Assembly: GCA_902774685.1 (NCBI GenBank)
Contig: CACYJH010000017.1
Span: 1 to 61,941 of the forward strand
Length of the DNA: 61,941 bases
From: an uncultured Methanobrevibacter sp.
GTDB lineage: Archaea; Methanobacteriota; Methanobacteria; Methanobacteriales; Methanobacteriaceae
Reading direction: 5' to 3'
In this document: piece after piece, positions 1 to 8,619 of the stretch
Layout: each line of letters starts with the position of its first letter
Numbering within the stretch: position 1 is the first letter of the stretch
The notes under the pieces: generated by a model
What the model saw: the letters and a program-made list of their open reading frames with translations, nothing else
What the model was told of the DNA's origin: nothing
Database searches by the model: none
Translations under genes and position numbers: made by a program

Positions 1-2481
1 AGTGTAGTTTCCAACATTCAAATCACTTAAAACAAAGTTTGCAATTCCGTTTTTATCTGTTACAGCCAAATATTCTTTTCCATTAACATCAAGAGCAATA
101 ATTGATTTGTAGACAGGTACCCCTTCAGTTGTTAACAATTTCAATTGGAAAACACCTGAAGCATTGTCAATTGTGCTGTTGATAATCTCAAGTTTTGGAG
201 AAGTTACATTTACTAAAAAGGTATTTGAATGTACGTACTTAGAGGGTTGATACTCAAATTGTTGGACAACTAAAAGTCTGATTACATGCTCACCAAGAGC
301 CAAATTAGAAATCCTATGAACGAATGTGGTGTCATTTAACTCAATTTGCTCATATCTTTCAGACCTGAATCCATCAATAAAAACATATAATATACAATTG
401 GACAATTGACAATCCACATTAATGACTGCGTCATCTCCAACAAGGATGATGTTGGAATCAATGCTGGAATCAATGCCTGCAAGATTCTTTATGCACATAA
501 TCTCCAAGTTCTCAGGCTCTTCCATTCCAGTTACTTCCCCTATGAAAGAATACTCCCCTTCAGTCAAAGCAGGGAAAGGAACTTTACACTTGCCTTTAAA
601 ACTTTCATTAAAGATCAATGCACCTTTTTCCCCATCTTCAGTCACGTTATATAATTCGATATTACCTTCAAAATCATCTGGGAAATCCACAAAGATAAAT
701 TGGGTTTCACCTTCAACAGAAATTAATGGCCAATCCACTTTAGGAAAAATACCGAATTTATAATTTCTGCTACTTTGTTCAGGGAAATTTGGATCATTTA
801 CTAAGATTAGAGTAAAGTTGTGAACACCAATACCATAATCACTGCCCTTTAATGTATAACTTGCTTGACCGTTGGCATATTCAATTGTACGATTCTGATT
901 TTCATCACTGAAAATTAAAGTACCTGTAGCATCCTTTGGAAGAGCAATGTTTAATGTTACTTCACCATGTGGGGAAATTGGATCACGAAGCACAGATGGA
1001 TTTGCAACCTTAATAGTATAGCCAATGGAAGTTGTATCATCATATAATGTATATTCATCTTCAGCAAATACATATTTAACAACTACATTGAGTTGGCCCG
1101 CTTTTACAGGATCAAGGTCCTCAAGATGAATTGAGGTGGATCTTTCAGTCATTGGTTTATTATAACATTCAGTGCCATTTAAAAGAATTACTATGTTACC
1201 TTCTTTTGGACCGTTATTTATAACCTCCACAAATAAGTCATTCTGTTCAGAGCCTGTAGGCTCATCAGGATCAAGAGGCACAATAATTATGGAATATCCT
1301 GAATCATCTGAAGCACCTAAAGTGGTATTATTATAAACAGTTACTTCAAAGTCATATTCACCATTGTCTCTGTATACATTTCCGTCTTCAATTTTAATAG
1401 TACCATTGTTACCTATGAAAACACAGTCAATGACATTTCCACTAGGAGCAGCCCACTCAATAGGGATTCCATTATTATTTCTAAAAGTAGTGTTGGTTAC
1501 ATTAATATCAACATTTGAGCCACTACCTTCAAAAGCAGAAATAGGGAATCTATCAGCACTGCTAGAATTATGAGCAATATTATTTTCAAAAGTACAATTA
1601 TTCATTTGAGAGCCACTGCCCTTTTGGGCGGTTATATATCCATCACCGATATTGTCTTTAAAAGTACAATTATTGATTTGAGAATTAGCCGAATTAAGAT
1701 TTACAAAAGTAATAGTAGCATTATTGCCCTCAAAGGTACAGTTATTCAATTGAATATTATCATATTTATATCCATAAGTAGTAATGAAATTTGAAGCATT
1801 ATTATTAATGAAATTACAATCATTTATTTGAGTATTAGCCACTTGCTCAGCACCCTCCACTTCAAATCTTATGAAATGAACTGCATCAATATCTTTAAAA
1901 GTACAGTTGGATAATATGAAATTAGGTTGCTTTTGCCTAATGACAGGGCCATTCCCAACAATGGTCATATTTTCAAATGTACAGTTTTCTATCCTGACCC
2001 CAGTACCACTCACATAAAAAAGAGAATAATCCTGTGTACCACTATCAATAGTGTCAACAATATTCCTAAAAATGAGATTCTTTACAGTAACATCATCACC
2101 ATATATTGTAATGGCAAATCCGCTACCATCCCCATCAATAGTATGTCCTTTACCATCTATAACACAGGTATTCCTAATTTCTGCAACATTATAACTATCG
2201 TTTGGGGAACATTTATAATCATTTTCTAAACTTACATCCCCTTGGGCATTTTCAAGTGTCTCCTTGAGCTCAGTAAAATTCTTTACTTCACCGTCTTCCT
2301 CTAAGATTTCTTCTTGAGGATCAGTTTCTTCTAAACTATCATCTATTTGATCAGAAATTATATCATCACTTGGCTCTGATGCAATTGCAACATCTGAAAT
2401 GTCTTCAGATGCGCTGACAGCACCTATAGCCAATATCATTAGCAAAAGAATACTAATTAAAAAAGTCGTATTCAATTTCAT
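1..2481 (-). CDS. Adhesin-like surface protein, C-terminus beyond window
   Basis: An uninterrupted reading frame runs from an ATG at 2481, preceded by GGAGGAC, to the window edge, so the C-terminus is missing. Residues 1-24 form a signal peptide ending in a VSAS-like site, followed by an acidic linker. Residues ~80-380 carry short repeats of the type NCTFxNxT and NxIFRN, as in right-handed parallel beta-helix (pectate-lyase-like) folds. Beyond this are several Ig-like segments, one ending with the pattern VTDKNGIANF...LNVGNYT that is typical of Methanobrevibacter adhesin-like proteins. It is likely exported and exposed at the cell surface, with a role in binding host or partner cells inferred from the family only. 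Downstream domains and any anchor cannot be seen. Confidence 0.85.
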   Translation of the reverse strand, partial: MKLNTTFLISILLLMILAIGAVSASEDISDVAIASEPSDDIISDQIDDSLEETDPQEEILEEDGEVKNFTELKETLENAQGDVSLENDYKCSPNDSYNVAEIRNTCVIDGKGHTIDGDGSGFAITIYGDDVTVKNLIFRNIVDTIDSGTQDYSLFYVSGTGVRIENCTFENMTIVGNGPVIRQKQPNFILSNCTFKDIDAVHFIRFEVEGAEQVANTQINDCNFINNNASNFITTYGYKYDNIQLNNCTFEGNNATITFVNLNSANSQINNCTFKDNIGDGYITAQKGSGSQMNNCTFENNIAHNSSSADRFPISAFEGSGSNVDINVTNTTFRNNNGIPIEWAAPSGNVIDCVFIGNNGTIKIEDGNVYRDNGEYDFEVTVYNNTTLGASDDSGYSIIIVPLDPDEPTGSEQNDLFVEVINNGPKEGNIVILLNGTECYNKPMTERSTSIHLEDLDPVKAGQLNVVVKYVFAEDEYTLYDDTTSIGYTIKVANPSVLRDPISPHGEVTLNIALPKDATGTLIFSDENQNRTIEYANGQASYTLKGSDYGIGVHNFTLILVNDPNFPEQSSRNYKFGIFPKVDWPLISVEGETQFIFVDFPDDFEGNIELYNVTEDGEKGALIFNESFKGKCKVPFPALTEGEYSFIGEVTGMEEPENLEIMCIKNLAGIDSSIDSNIILVGDDAVINVDCQLSNCILYVFIDGFRSERYEQIELNDTTFVHRISNLALGEHVIRLLVVQQFEYQPSKYVHSNTFLVNVTSPKLEIINSTIDNASGVFQLKLLTTEGVPVYKSIIALDVNGKEYLAVTDKNGIANFVLSDLNVGNYT

Positions 2482-2534
2482 TAAAGTCCTCCTCATTTTA
2501 ATACATATACATATATAATTAATTAATAAAATAA

Positions 2535-2633
2535 TTTACTAAAAAAATTTTAATAAAATAAAAAAAAGAAAAAAGTCGCATTTACTAAAAAAATTTTAAT
2601 GAAATAAAAAAGTAAAAAAAGAAAAAAGTTGCA
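2535..2633. repeat. Tandem ~48-nt A-rich duplication carrying T-tract terminators
   Basis: Two adjacent copies (2535-2580 and 2581-2633) begin TTTACTAAAAAAATTTTAAT and end GAAAAAAGTYGCA. On the minus strand each gives T-runs broken by a single C (TTTTTTCTTTTTTT), just after the stop of the gene ending at 2636. This T-rich pattern is how archaeal intrinsic terminators look, so the duplication probably doubles the terminator between that gene and the adhesin gene. Confidence 0.55.
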
Positions 2634-2635
2634 CT

Positions 2636-3109
2636 TCAGTGATAACTGACAGTGCTTATCATGCGAGCCATGGTTTCATTGTCCTTGCAGACTATGATTA
2701 CATTGTCATTTGTTGTCTCATTTGAAAAGAATGCAATGTAATTGTTTTCCTTTCTGTCATACCATACAGTATGATTGGACAAAGTGATCTGTTCAGCTCC
2801 CAATTTATATGATTCCTGTGAGTAGAGATATTGAGATCCATCTTCTATCAGGTCCATTGTGGATTCATTTCCCAGATTCAATGAAGTTATTTCAATACCA
2901 TTTTGGGAATCATTTACAATATGCATATGTTCACTCACTTGTGTCTTTGTTACATTGTCAGAGATTGGAACATCCAGTGAAAATGTATCTGTTATGTTTA
3001 CAGTGTGGTATATTATCTGCTCGTCTCTAACTTGATTATAGGCACCAATAGACAGAAGCGCTATTATTATGAGTGAGAGAACTATGATAATTATGTCTTT
3101 CCTATCCAT
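2636..3109 (-). CDS. Small membrane-anchored extracytoplasmic protein
   Basis: The 157-residue product starts MDRKD, followed by one hydrophobic segment (residues ~6-24). The remainder is polar and soluble and probably lies outside the membrane. The region from TFSLDVP onward has alternating strands resembling the PsbP/Mog1-type proteins found elsewhere in this window, but the match is too weak to name a family. The start codon overlaps the stop of the upstream zinc-ribbon gene (TAATG), so the two are translationally coupled and probably act together. Function unknown. Confidence 0.75.
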   Translation of the reverse strand: MDRKDIIIIVLSLIIIALLSIGAYNQVRDEQIIYHTVNITDTFSLDVPISDNVTKTQVSEHMHIVNDSQNGIEITSLNLGNESTMDLIEDGSQYLYSQESYKLGAEQITLSNHTVWYDRKENNYIAFFSNETTNDNVIIVCKDNETMARMISTVSYH

Positions 3110-3291
3110 TAGCCTTCACCATACCAATACTCGTATATATTAACCCCACAATTAGGGCAAAGAAATTCAGAACTATCTACAAGTGCACCGCAAAAGGGGC
3201 ATTCGTCATCAAAGGATCTTAAATCCGCTCCGCAATGAGGGCAGGTCATGTCCCCATTGTTTACATTTCCTCCACAAAATGGACATTTCAT
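3109..3291 (-). CDS. Double zinc-ribbon small protein
   Basis: A 60-residue protein with four CxxC knuckles (CPFC, CPHC, CPFC, CPNC), i.e. two rubredoxin-like zinc ribbons in tandem. GGGAGGAATT precedes the ATG. It heads a two-gene unit with the membrane protein ending at 2636 (TAATG overlap). The first ribbon and the whole leader closely match the gene at 3741-3887, so the two are recent duplicates. It may be a protein or nucleic-acid adaptor, but the sequence does not say which. Confidence 0.75.
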   Translation of the reverse strand: MKCPFCGGNVNNGDMTCPHCGADLRSFDDECPFCGALVDSSEFLCPNCGVNIYEYWYGEG

Positions 3292-3333
3292 ATAATTCCT
3301 CCCTTTACTTTAATAGTAGTATTGTTGATGGAG

Positions 3334-3341
3334 TTTATAAA
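3334..3341 (-). promoter_or_regulatory. TATA box of the zinc-ribbon operon
   Basis: TTATAAAC-like box on the minus strand about 45 nt before the ATG at 3291. The box and the leader down to the ribosome binding site are nearly identical to those of the paralogue starting at 3887, and a decayed copy lies at 4655-4764. Confidence 0.6.
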
Positions 3342-3354
3342 GGTTTTTGAAAAA

Positions 3355-3753
3355 TCATAATTCATTTCTTATTTCTTCCAGTCTTGAAAGCAGATTGTAG
3401 AATGTTCTGTTTTCAATAGCTCGTAAAAAGCATCCTCCACAGTGACGTTCTTCTCTATGCATCCAAGTCAATACTGCAAAAACCTCTTCAAGACTTAATT
3501 TTTCTCTAGAAAAGTCTAAAGCTTCACTTTTATGATATTTTCTTCTCATCACTTCTAATTTAGGATAGTATTTAGTGTCAAAAACTTCATATTTGTATAA
3601 GAGATGCTCTATTTCTCTAGCTTCTTTACACTCACTATAATCCCAATCATCCACCAAATAAGCTTCTTCTGGAGGATTTTCAAAATAGTCTTTGTATTGA
3701 ATAAAATCATCTAAAATGATTTTAAGTTCTTCTTTAGATTTCATATTAACCAT
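3355..3753 (-). CDS. DUF6508-like protein
   Basis: A 132-residue soluble protein. Near its C-terminus it has the pattern LTWMHREERHCGGCF followed by a helix ending LLSRLEEI. This fits the DUF6508 family, which carries a W-x-x-R-x-E-R-x-x-x-G motif. Family assignment is by memory of the motif and no molecular role is established. It overlaps the upstream small zinc-ribbon gene. ATG codons at 3753 (used here) and 3744 are both possible. The second makes an ATGA overlap with the upstream stop and neither has a good ribosome binding site, so translation is probably coupled. Confidence 0.7.
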   Translation of the reverse strand: MVNMKSKEELKIILDDFIQYKDYFENPPEEAYLVDDWDYSECKEAREIEHLLYKYEVFDTKYYPKLEVMRRKYHKSEALDFSREKLSLEEVFAVLTWMHREERHCGGCFLRAIENRTFYNLLSRLEEIRNEL

Positions 3754-3887
3754 ATGTCATTGTCGTCCTGGATTTCTTCGTCAAATTCACCTTCGTACTC
3801 ATCGTAGTAGGAGCTTAAATCCGCTCCACAATGTGGGCAGATCAAGTCTCCATTAGTTACATATTCGCCACAGAATGGACAATTCAT
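3741..3887 (-). CDS. Small zinc-ribbon protein, truncated paralogue
   Basis: A 48-residue protein beginning MNCPFCGEYV with a single ribbon (CPFC ... CPHC) and an acidic tail. GGGAGGAATAAAT precedes the ATG at 3887. It matches the first half of the 60-residue double-ribbon protein at 3109-3291, and its leader and TATA region are also duplicated. It lacks the second ribbon, so it is either a specialised short form or a copy that lost its 3' half. It overlaps the DUF6508-like gene downstream. Confidence 0.7.
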   Translation of the reverse strand: MNCPFCGEYVTNGDLICPHCGADLSSYYDEYEGEFDEEIQDDNDIWLI

Positions 3888-3930
3888 ATTTATTCCTCCC
3901 TTTACTCTAATAGTAGTATTGCAGTAGGGG

Positions 3931-3938
3931 TTTATAAA
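3931..3938 (-). promoter_or_regulatory. TATA box upstream of the short zinc-ribbon gene
   Basis: TTTATAAA on the minus strand, ~45 nt before the ATG at 3887. The following leader (containing AATACTACTATT and AAAGGGAGGAAT) is shared with the operon starting at 3291. Confidence 0.55.
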
Positions 3939-4154
3939 TCTTATTGATTGATTTTGAGAAGTAGAAAATAAATTATTTAAAGCAATGAAAAATAATTAAA
4001 AAAAGTTAAAATTGGAAATAATATATTTTCTTTAAAAACTAGACACTTTAGTGATTAAACACTTAATTTATTTATTAGTGAAAACTTTTAATATGAATAT
4101 TAACAAAGCATTTATTATATTAAAAATATTTTTATTATTATAGAAGGGGTCTAG

Positions 4155-4595
4155 ATGATTGAACCAACTATTGAAATACCTGAACATTTGATTTACTTTT
4201 TCACTGTAATCAAAAGCTATGAATCCAATTTCAACAAATGCCTTGAAATTCATAATGTAAACACTGTTGAAATACTTATTTTATTGGAAATCTGCAACAA
4301 CGAAGGATTGAATCAAGTCGACCTTGTCAGAAAGTTCCATGTCACTGAAGCAAATATCAGCCAAACAACTAAAAACCTAATGAATAAGGAATTCATAACC
4401 AAAGAGATTGACCCCAACCATAATTCAAAAAAATTGCTGTTCCTGACTGAAAAGGGACATGAACTTTGTGAAGAATTGCTTGTTATGTTTAGAGATTGGA
4501 ACCATAAGGTCATAAAAGGAATACCTATGGACGATTTGATTTCCTTTGGTGAAACATTAGAGCTGATTTATGCAAATTGCCTTGACTTGATTTAA
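4155..4595 (+). CDS. MarR-family transcriptional regulator
   Basis: A 146-residue winged-helix protein. A dimerisation helix leads into LLEICNNEGLNQVDLVRKF and then the recognition helix EANISQTTKNLMNKEF. The wing (DPNHNSKKLLFLTEKG) has the D-x-x-x-x-R/K-x-x-x-x-x-L-T-x-x-G pattern of MarR proteins. AAGGGGT lies 5 nt before the ATG. MarR proteins bind palindromic operators as dimers and usually respond to small ligands or oxidants. No target is obvious, and the gene stands alone between surface-protein genes on the opposite strand. Confidence 0.85.
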   Translation: MIEPTIEIPEHLIYFFTVIKSYESNFNKCLEIHNVNTVEILILLEICNNEGLNQVDLVRKFHVTEANISQTTKNLMNKEFITKEIDPNHNSKKLLFLTEKGHELCEELLVMFRDWNHKVIKGIPMDDLISFGETLELIYANCLDLI

Positions 4596-4654
4596 CTGAA
4601 TTTGACTCTTTTTATTATATTTCAGGTCAAGTGAAAAAAATAGATGAGATTAGA

Positions 4655-4764
4655 TCTGCTAAAATGTGGGTGGATTAAGTCTCCACTTATTCTCCACAGA
4701 ATGGATATTAATGGTTAGTACATCCATTTACTCAAATAGTAGTATTGTAGTAGTGGTTATGAAT
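4655..4764 (-). pseudogene. Decayed third copy of the zinc-ribbon gene and its leader
   Basis: On the minus strand the sequence aligns with the 5' half of the zinc-ribbon genes and their leader. It retains AATACTACTATTT in the leader, a broken start region, and TTCTGTGGAGA and CCACATTTT pieces of the CxxC coding region, but with several indels and no open frame. It is too damaged to be expressed as the protein. The rest of the 4596-4868 gap is AT-rich with a T-tract terminator near 4850-4868. Confidence 0.6.
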
Positions 4765-4868
4765 ATTTTTAAAAAAAGTAAAATTAATTAAAAAATTTGA
4801 AAAAATTTAAATTTGTGTTTAAAATTAATTTGAAAAAGTAAAAAATAAAAATTAAAATAAGAAAAAAG

Positions 4869-6545
4869 TTATATTTTAATTTTTTTAGTTACAATATTAT
4901 CTTCATGTATTTCCCAGTATACAGAACTCCAAACTTCAATAAGATCTCCTTTTGGATACAGGCCTTTACCGCAATTTGTAGAAACTGTCATATAAATTTT
5001 ATCCTTACCCTTTTTATATTTGCCAGTTTTTACATATTTGGTATCCCAATATTTAACTTTCTTTTTAAACTTACTGTAATATTTTGTGTGATGACCATTA
5101 TTATAGGTTTTATAATAACTACCGTACCAAGTCCAACCATTTTTCCAATATTTATCTAAAGAATAATCATAAGTTGTGTAATCATTATAATCATCACTCC
5201 AAAAATCCTCACTGGAAAGTACATGTTTATAAACCCATTTAGTCTTTTTAACTTTAACGGTTTTATAAATAGGTTTTTTATAAATATAATATTTTCCAGT
5301 TTTAACTTCAATCCACAAATCTTCTCCTTTAGCTTTAGCTTTTTTCAATGCAATAACCTGTTTATAGGTAAGTTTACCTCTATATTTACCTGCCTTGAAA
5401 ATAACATATCTATTAACATTAACTTTTTTGGATACTTTATTTGATTTAAAACTGGAACTTGAAGGAGTAACTGTTAATTTATATTTTCCAATACCTACTG
5501 GTATTTTAATTTTTGCAACTCCTTTGGAATTTGTAGTTACATAATAGGTCTTTGCTTTCGCTTTAGCTTTCTTATAAACAAATTTTAATTTAACAGAAAT
5601 CCCTTTCTTAGTCTTATTGTTTATTACTTTAATAGATAATTTTTTACCAGATTTATAATAGGAACTATAATTAGGAACAGTAATTTTAAGAGGCAATTTA
5701 CTAACTTTTACAGTTGCAGATGCCTTATTAGACGGAAAACTTGAATTAGCTGAAGTAACAGTCAATTTATAAGTGCCTGCACCTAAATTAACTTTAAACT
5801 TAGCAATGCCCTTAGAATTTGTAGTTACATAATAAGTTTTAGCAGTTGCACCAGTTTTCTTGAAGACTAATTTAAGTTTCATAGAAAGAGGCGCATAATC
5901 AGAGCTATAAACTGTTTTAATATTTATTGTTTTGCCGGATTTATAATATGAACTGTAATTTGGTACAGTGATTGTAGTACTAGTATCACTACGTAAAATC
6001 TTAAGATTAGAAAGGCAAGTTAATCCATATTCATCAGTAAAAGTTAATTTATAATTACCTGGTTCAAAATATCCTAAATAAACCCCATTTTCAATACTTC
6101 CGCCTGGAATAATATCATCAGAATCAAGAACTATTACATTTTCAGAATCAACAATCTTTAGATTGTAGGTCACATAATCATCAGATGCATAATTACTATT
6201 AATTGTTAAGAATACTTCTTCATCATCATAAGCAGTTACATCAGGAATAGAAACTTGATTTCCAGAATCAGATGTTGCAGATCCGGATAATTTATCTTTT
6301 GAACTGGAGACATCTGAACTGATATCCTCCTCATTTGAAGTTTCCTCATTAATTTCTAAGTTATCCTCATTTTCTAAATCAATTACCTCCAAAGAATCAT
6401 CTTCTGTAGGTATTTGACTATCAATCAAACCATCAATTTCAACATCACTAATATCATTTGCAATTTCTTCTGCGGAAACCACAGACACTAAAAGAAAAAT
6501 AGATAATAATAATGTAAGAATTATTAAAAGTCGCTTTTTAAACAT
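4869..6545 (-). CDS. Secreted Ig-like-repeat surface protein with Lys/Tyr-rich tail
   Basis: The ATG at 6545 (MFKKRLLIIL) is preferred because GGGGGAAACT sits just before it; an in-frame ATG four codons earlier would include that site. Residues 1-25 are a signal peptide and residues 30-95 a Glu/Asp/Ser-rich linker. Two Ig-like repeats follow, each opening VPNYSSYYKSGK and containing TYYVTTNSKG and YKLTV (~residues 195-380). The last ~180 residues are strongly basic and aromatic (KKxKYW, KTGKYKKGK, WTWYGSYY), which could bind the cell wall. Probably a cell-surface adhesin-like protein. It lies 20 nt downstream of the small secreted protein gene at 6566-7015 and likely shares its transcript. 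Confidence 0.85.
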   Translation of the reverse strand: MFKKRLLIILTLLLSIFLLVSVVSAEEIANDISDVEIDGLIDSQIPTEDDSLEVIDLENEDNLEINEETSNEEDISSDVSSSKDKLSGSATSDSGNQVSIPDVTAYDDEEVFLTINSNYASDDYVTYNLKIVDSENVIVLDSDDIIPGGSIENGVYLGYFEPGNYKLTFTDEYGLTCLSNLKILRSDTSTTITVPNYSSYYKSGKTINIKTVYSSDYAPLSMKLKLVFKKTGATAKTYYVTTNSKGIAKFKVNLGAGTYKLTVTSANSSFPSNKASATVKVSKLPLKITVPNYSSYYKSGKKLSIKVINNKTKKGISVKLKFVYKKAKAKAKTYYVTTNSKGVAKIKIPVGIGKYKLTVTPSSSSFKSNKVSKKVNVNRYVIFKAGKYRGKLTYKQVIALKKAKAKGEDLWIEVKTGKYYIYKKPIYKTVKVKKTKWVYKHVLSSEDFWSDDYNDYTTYDYSLDKYWKNGWTWYGSYYKTYNNGHHTKYYSKFKKKVKYWDTKYVKTGKYKKGKDKIYMTVSTNCGKGLYPKGDLIEVWSSVYWEIHEDNIVTKKIKI

Positions 6546-6565
6546 AGTTTCCCCCATAATCTAGT

Positions 6566-7015
6566 TTATGTAATTGCGAGAGGCTCTACATGATTTAATT
6601 CATTGAACTCTTTTATTCCATCTTCTACATCATCTAGAGCATGTTCAGTATAGGAACCTGCATGATGCCCCATACTATAAATACTAACTAAATAATATTT
6701 TCCATCTTCCTGAACTATTTCTTCATATCCAAGATCCCCATAATCCTCATCATAAAAAATGGACATGTTTCCATTATAATCTATAGATTCATACATTTCA
6801 TCTTTTGCATCATCAAAATTATCAAATTGCTGAATCATTATATGAACATTATGAGCAAGTCCATCATGATTATAATTCGCTAAATCCTCATCAGCATTTG
6901 TTTGTTCAAAGCCCAAAGGGGCGACAAAATCATCTGCACCGAAAGCTGCAAATGATACTGATATAGTACAGAAAATTAGAAAAATACTTAATAAAAATAA
7001 AAATGTTTTCCTCAA
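6566..7015 (-). CDS. Small secreted protein, TTG start
   Basis: I choose a TTG start at 7015 because AAGGGTGATCAA lies directly before it, a signal peptide (RKTFLFLLSIFLIF ... SFA) follows, and the longer ATG at 7090 would overlap the TATA box at 7093-7100. The mature ~125 residues begin DDFVAPLGFE and end FNELNHVEPLAI. The same frame (VDDFNIPSGY ... FNEDNGVEPVSF) occurs in the protein at 13582-14181, so the two share a secreted domain. Function unknown. It is the first gene of a likely unit with the Ig-repeat protein downstream. Confidence 0.75.
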   Translation of the reverse strand: MRKTFLFLLSIFLIFCTISVSFAAFGADDFVAPLGFEQTNADEDLANYNHDGLAHNVHIMIQQFDNFDDAKDEMYESIDYNGNMSIFYDEDYGDLGYEEIVQEDGKYYLVSIYSMGHHAGSYTEHALDDVEDGIKEFNELNHVEPLAIT

Positions 7016-7092
7016 TTGATCACCCTTACTTAATTTGCTAAAATATTCAAATTGAATATTGATAACGATAATATAAACTATATTAAACAATA

Positions 7093-7100
7093 TTTATAAA
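7093..7100 (-). promoter_or_regulatory. TATA box for the 7015 gene
   Basis: TTTATAAA on the minus strand, predicting transcription start near 7070 and a ~55-nt leader. It supports the TTG start over the upstream ATG. Confidence 0.55.
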
Positions 7101-7225
7101 GTTTTTTATAAAATCTAAAAAAATAGATTCGTTGTTAAATCGTAAAAATTTAAACAATTTTGAGAATTAAAATTATCGCTGAAAAATTAAAAAAAAATTA
7201 AAAAAATAAAAAGAAAAAAGAAAAA

Positions 7226-7582
7226 TTATGGATGGCATCTATAACAAGGCCTATAACCTGATGCTATTGCATTGGACCTACTACTGAAAGTGATCTTATT
7301 ATATGATTTAATTCTTTTAGCAGAGGCACATGAAGAATAATGGAAAACATCTGAGTTTTGACTACCTACATAAGAACCAGAAGTAGATTTTTTTGTAGTT
7401 TTCTTTTTAACTTTCTTGATTACTATAGAAGATTTAGAATTTACTATATAATTCTTATTAGATGTGCTAATTTTTACCTTATGAGTACCTACACCCAATT
7501 TATTAGTCTTAAATTTAGCAACACCCTTAGAATTGGTTTTGACAGTATAAGTTTTATACTTTTTACCAGTATAAACCTTCAA
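7226..7582 (-). pseudogene. C-terminal part of frameshifted adhesin-like gene (Ig repeat plus Ada-like zinc domain)
   Basis: This frame continues the protein encoded at 7599-8447 after a frameshift. It starts inside an Ig-like repeat (KVYTGKKYKTYTV ... VKISTSNKNYIV) without its own ribosome binding site. It ends in a small domain YVGSQNSDVFHYSSC ... SRSNAIASGYRPCYRCHP. That tail has the His/Cys spacing and G-Y-x-P-C-x-x-C-x-P ending of the Ada-type zinc-binding fold, and the same tail ends the secreted protein at 12721-13374. Unless frameshifting occurs, this domain is not attached to a signal peptide. Confidence 0.65.
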
Positions 7583-7598
7583 TTTAAGCTTTAAACCA

Positions 7599-8447
7599 CT
7601 AACAACCTTTTTTAATTTTTGTAGTTACTTTAGGTGCTTTAATATATGTTTTGGCTTTCTTAATTACTATAGAAGATTTAGAATTTACTATATAATTCTT
7701 ATTAGATGTGCTAATTTTTACCTTATGCGTTCCCACACCCAATTTATTAGTCTCAAATTTAGCAACACCCTTAGAATTGGTTTTGACAGTATAAGTTTTA
7801 TACTTTTTACCAGTATAAACCTTCAATTTAAGCTTTAAACCACTAACAACCTTAAAATAACTATTTTTATTAAATGTTGTAGTTACTTTAGGTGCATTAA
7901 TAACTGTTTTAGCTTTATTGATTTTTATACTTGAAGTAATAGAACTTGCATCAATAAAATCATCGACATCACTAATAACTACTTTATGAGATCCGACAGA
8001 TAATGAAGAAGTTTTAAATTTGGCTATGCCATTTTCATTAGAATCTATGTTATAATCCTTATATTCTTCACCTGTATAAACTCTTAATTTAAGAGATGCA
8101 TAAGGAACAGGGTTATTAGTGCCAGATTCCACTGCCTTAAATGTAAAATATTTTCCGGATTTATAAGTGGTGTTAAGTTTTGTTGCTTTTAAATCAGCTT
8201 TAATTGTATCATCTTCAGCATAATCATCAGAATTAGAGTCTGAATCGGAATCTACAGATATTAAATCAGACTGAGATTCAATATTTGAAGAGGATAACTG
8301 ATTATCTACAGCACTAATATCAGATAGAGAATCATCCTCAATAGAAACAACATTATTATCAATGTCCTCAGCAGACACAAAAGAAACAGTTAACAGAGCT
8401 ATGCAAATTATTGATAAGAATATCAAACCCTTTTTAAAATTAAACAT
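7599..8447 (-). CDS. Adhesin-like secreted protein, truncated by frameshift
   Basis: It begins MFNFKKGLIFLSIICIALL, a signal peptide ending VSAED, preceded by GGGGGAGGAATTT. A Ser/Asp linker and two Ig-like repeats follow. A third repeat stops after APKVTTKIKKGC. Compared with the preceding, nearly identical repeat, the DNA near 7605-7612 lacks about 16 nt between ACTACA and GGTTGTTAGTGG. This throws the remaining repeat and the zinc-binding tail (7226-7582) out of frame. The ~170-nt repeats are almost identical in DNA, so replication slippage or recombination between them is a likely cause. The stump still carries a signal peptide and could be secreted. Confidence 0.7.
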   Translation of the reverse strand: MFNFKKGLIFLSIICIALLTVSFVSAEDIDNNVVSIEDDSLSDISAVDNQLSSSNIESQSDLISVDSDSDSNSDDYAEDDTIKADLKATKLNTTYKSGKYFTFKAVESGTNNPVPYASLKLRVYTGEEYKDYNIDSNENGIAKFKTSSLSVGSHKVVISDVDDFIDASSITSSIKINKAKTVINAPKVTTTFNKNSYFKVVSGLKLKLKVYTGKKYKTYTVKTNSKGVAKFETNKLGVGTHKVKISTSNKNYIVNSKSSIVIKKAKTYIKAPKVTTKIKKGC

Positions 8448-8619
8448 TATAAAAATTCCTCCCCCAATAATATAAATATGTATAAAATTTTATCATCTAT
8501 ATTATATAAAATTTTATAATTTCTCATTAACCTTTATTAAGAATGAGAACCCATATTAAATCACTTATTTTTATAGAAAGCAATAGAAACTTATTTTAAA
8601 ATATATGTTGATTATAAAA

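Noticed and set aside
422..763. Plus-strand open frames across the adhesin region (422-763, 1364-1573, 1927-2229)
   Set aside because: They oppose a continuous minus-strand adhesin frame with signal peptide and Ig-like features, and have no ribosome binding sites.
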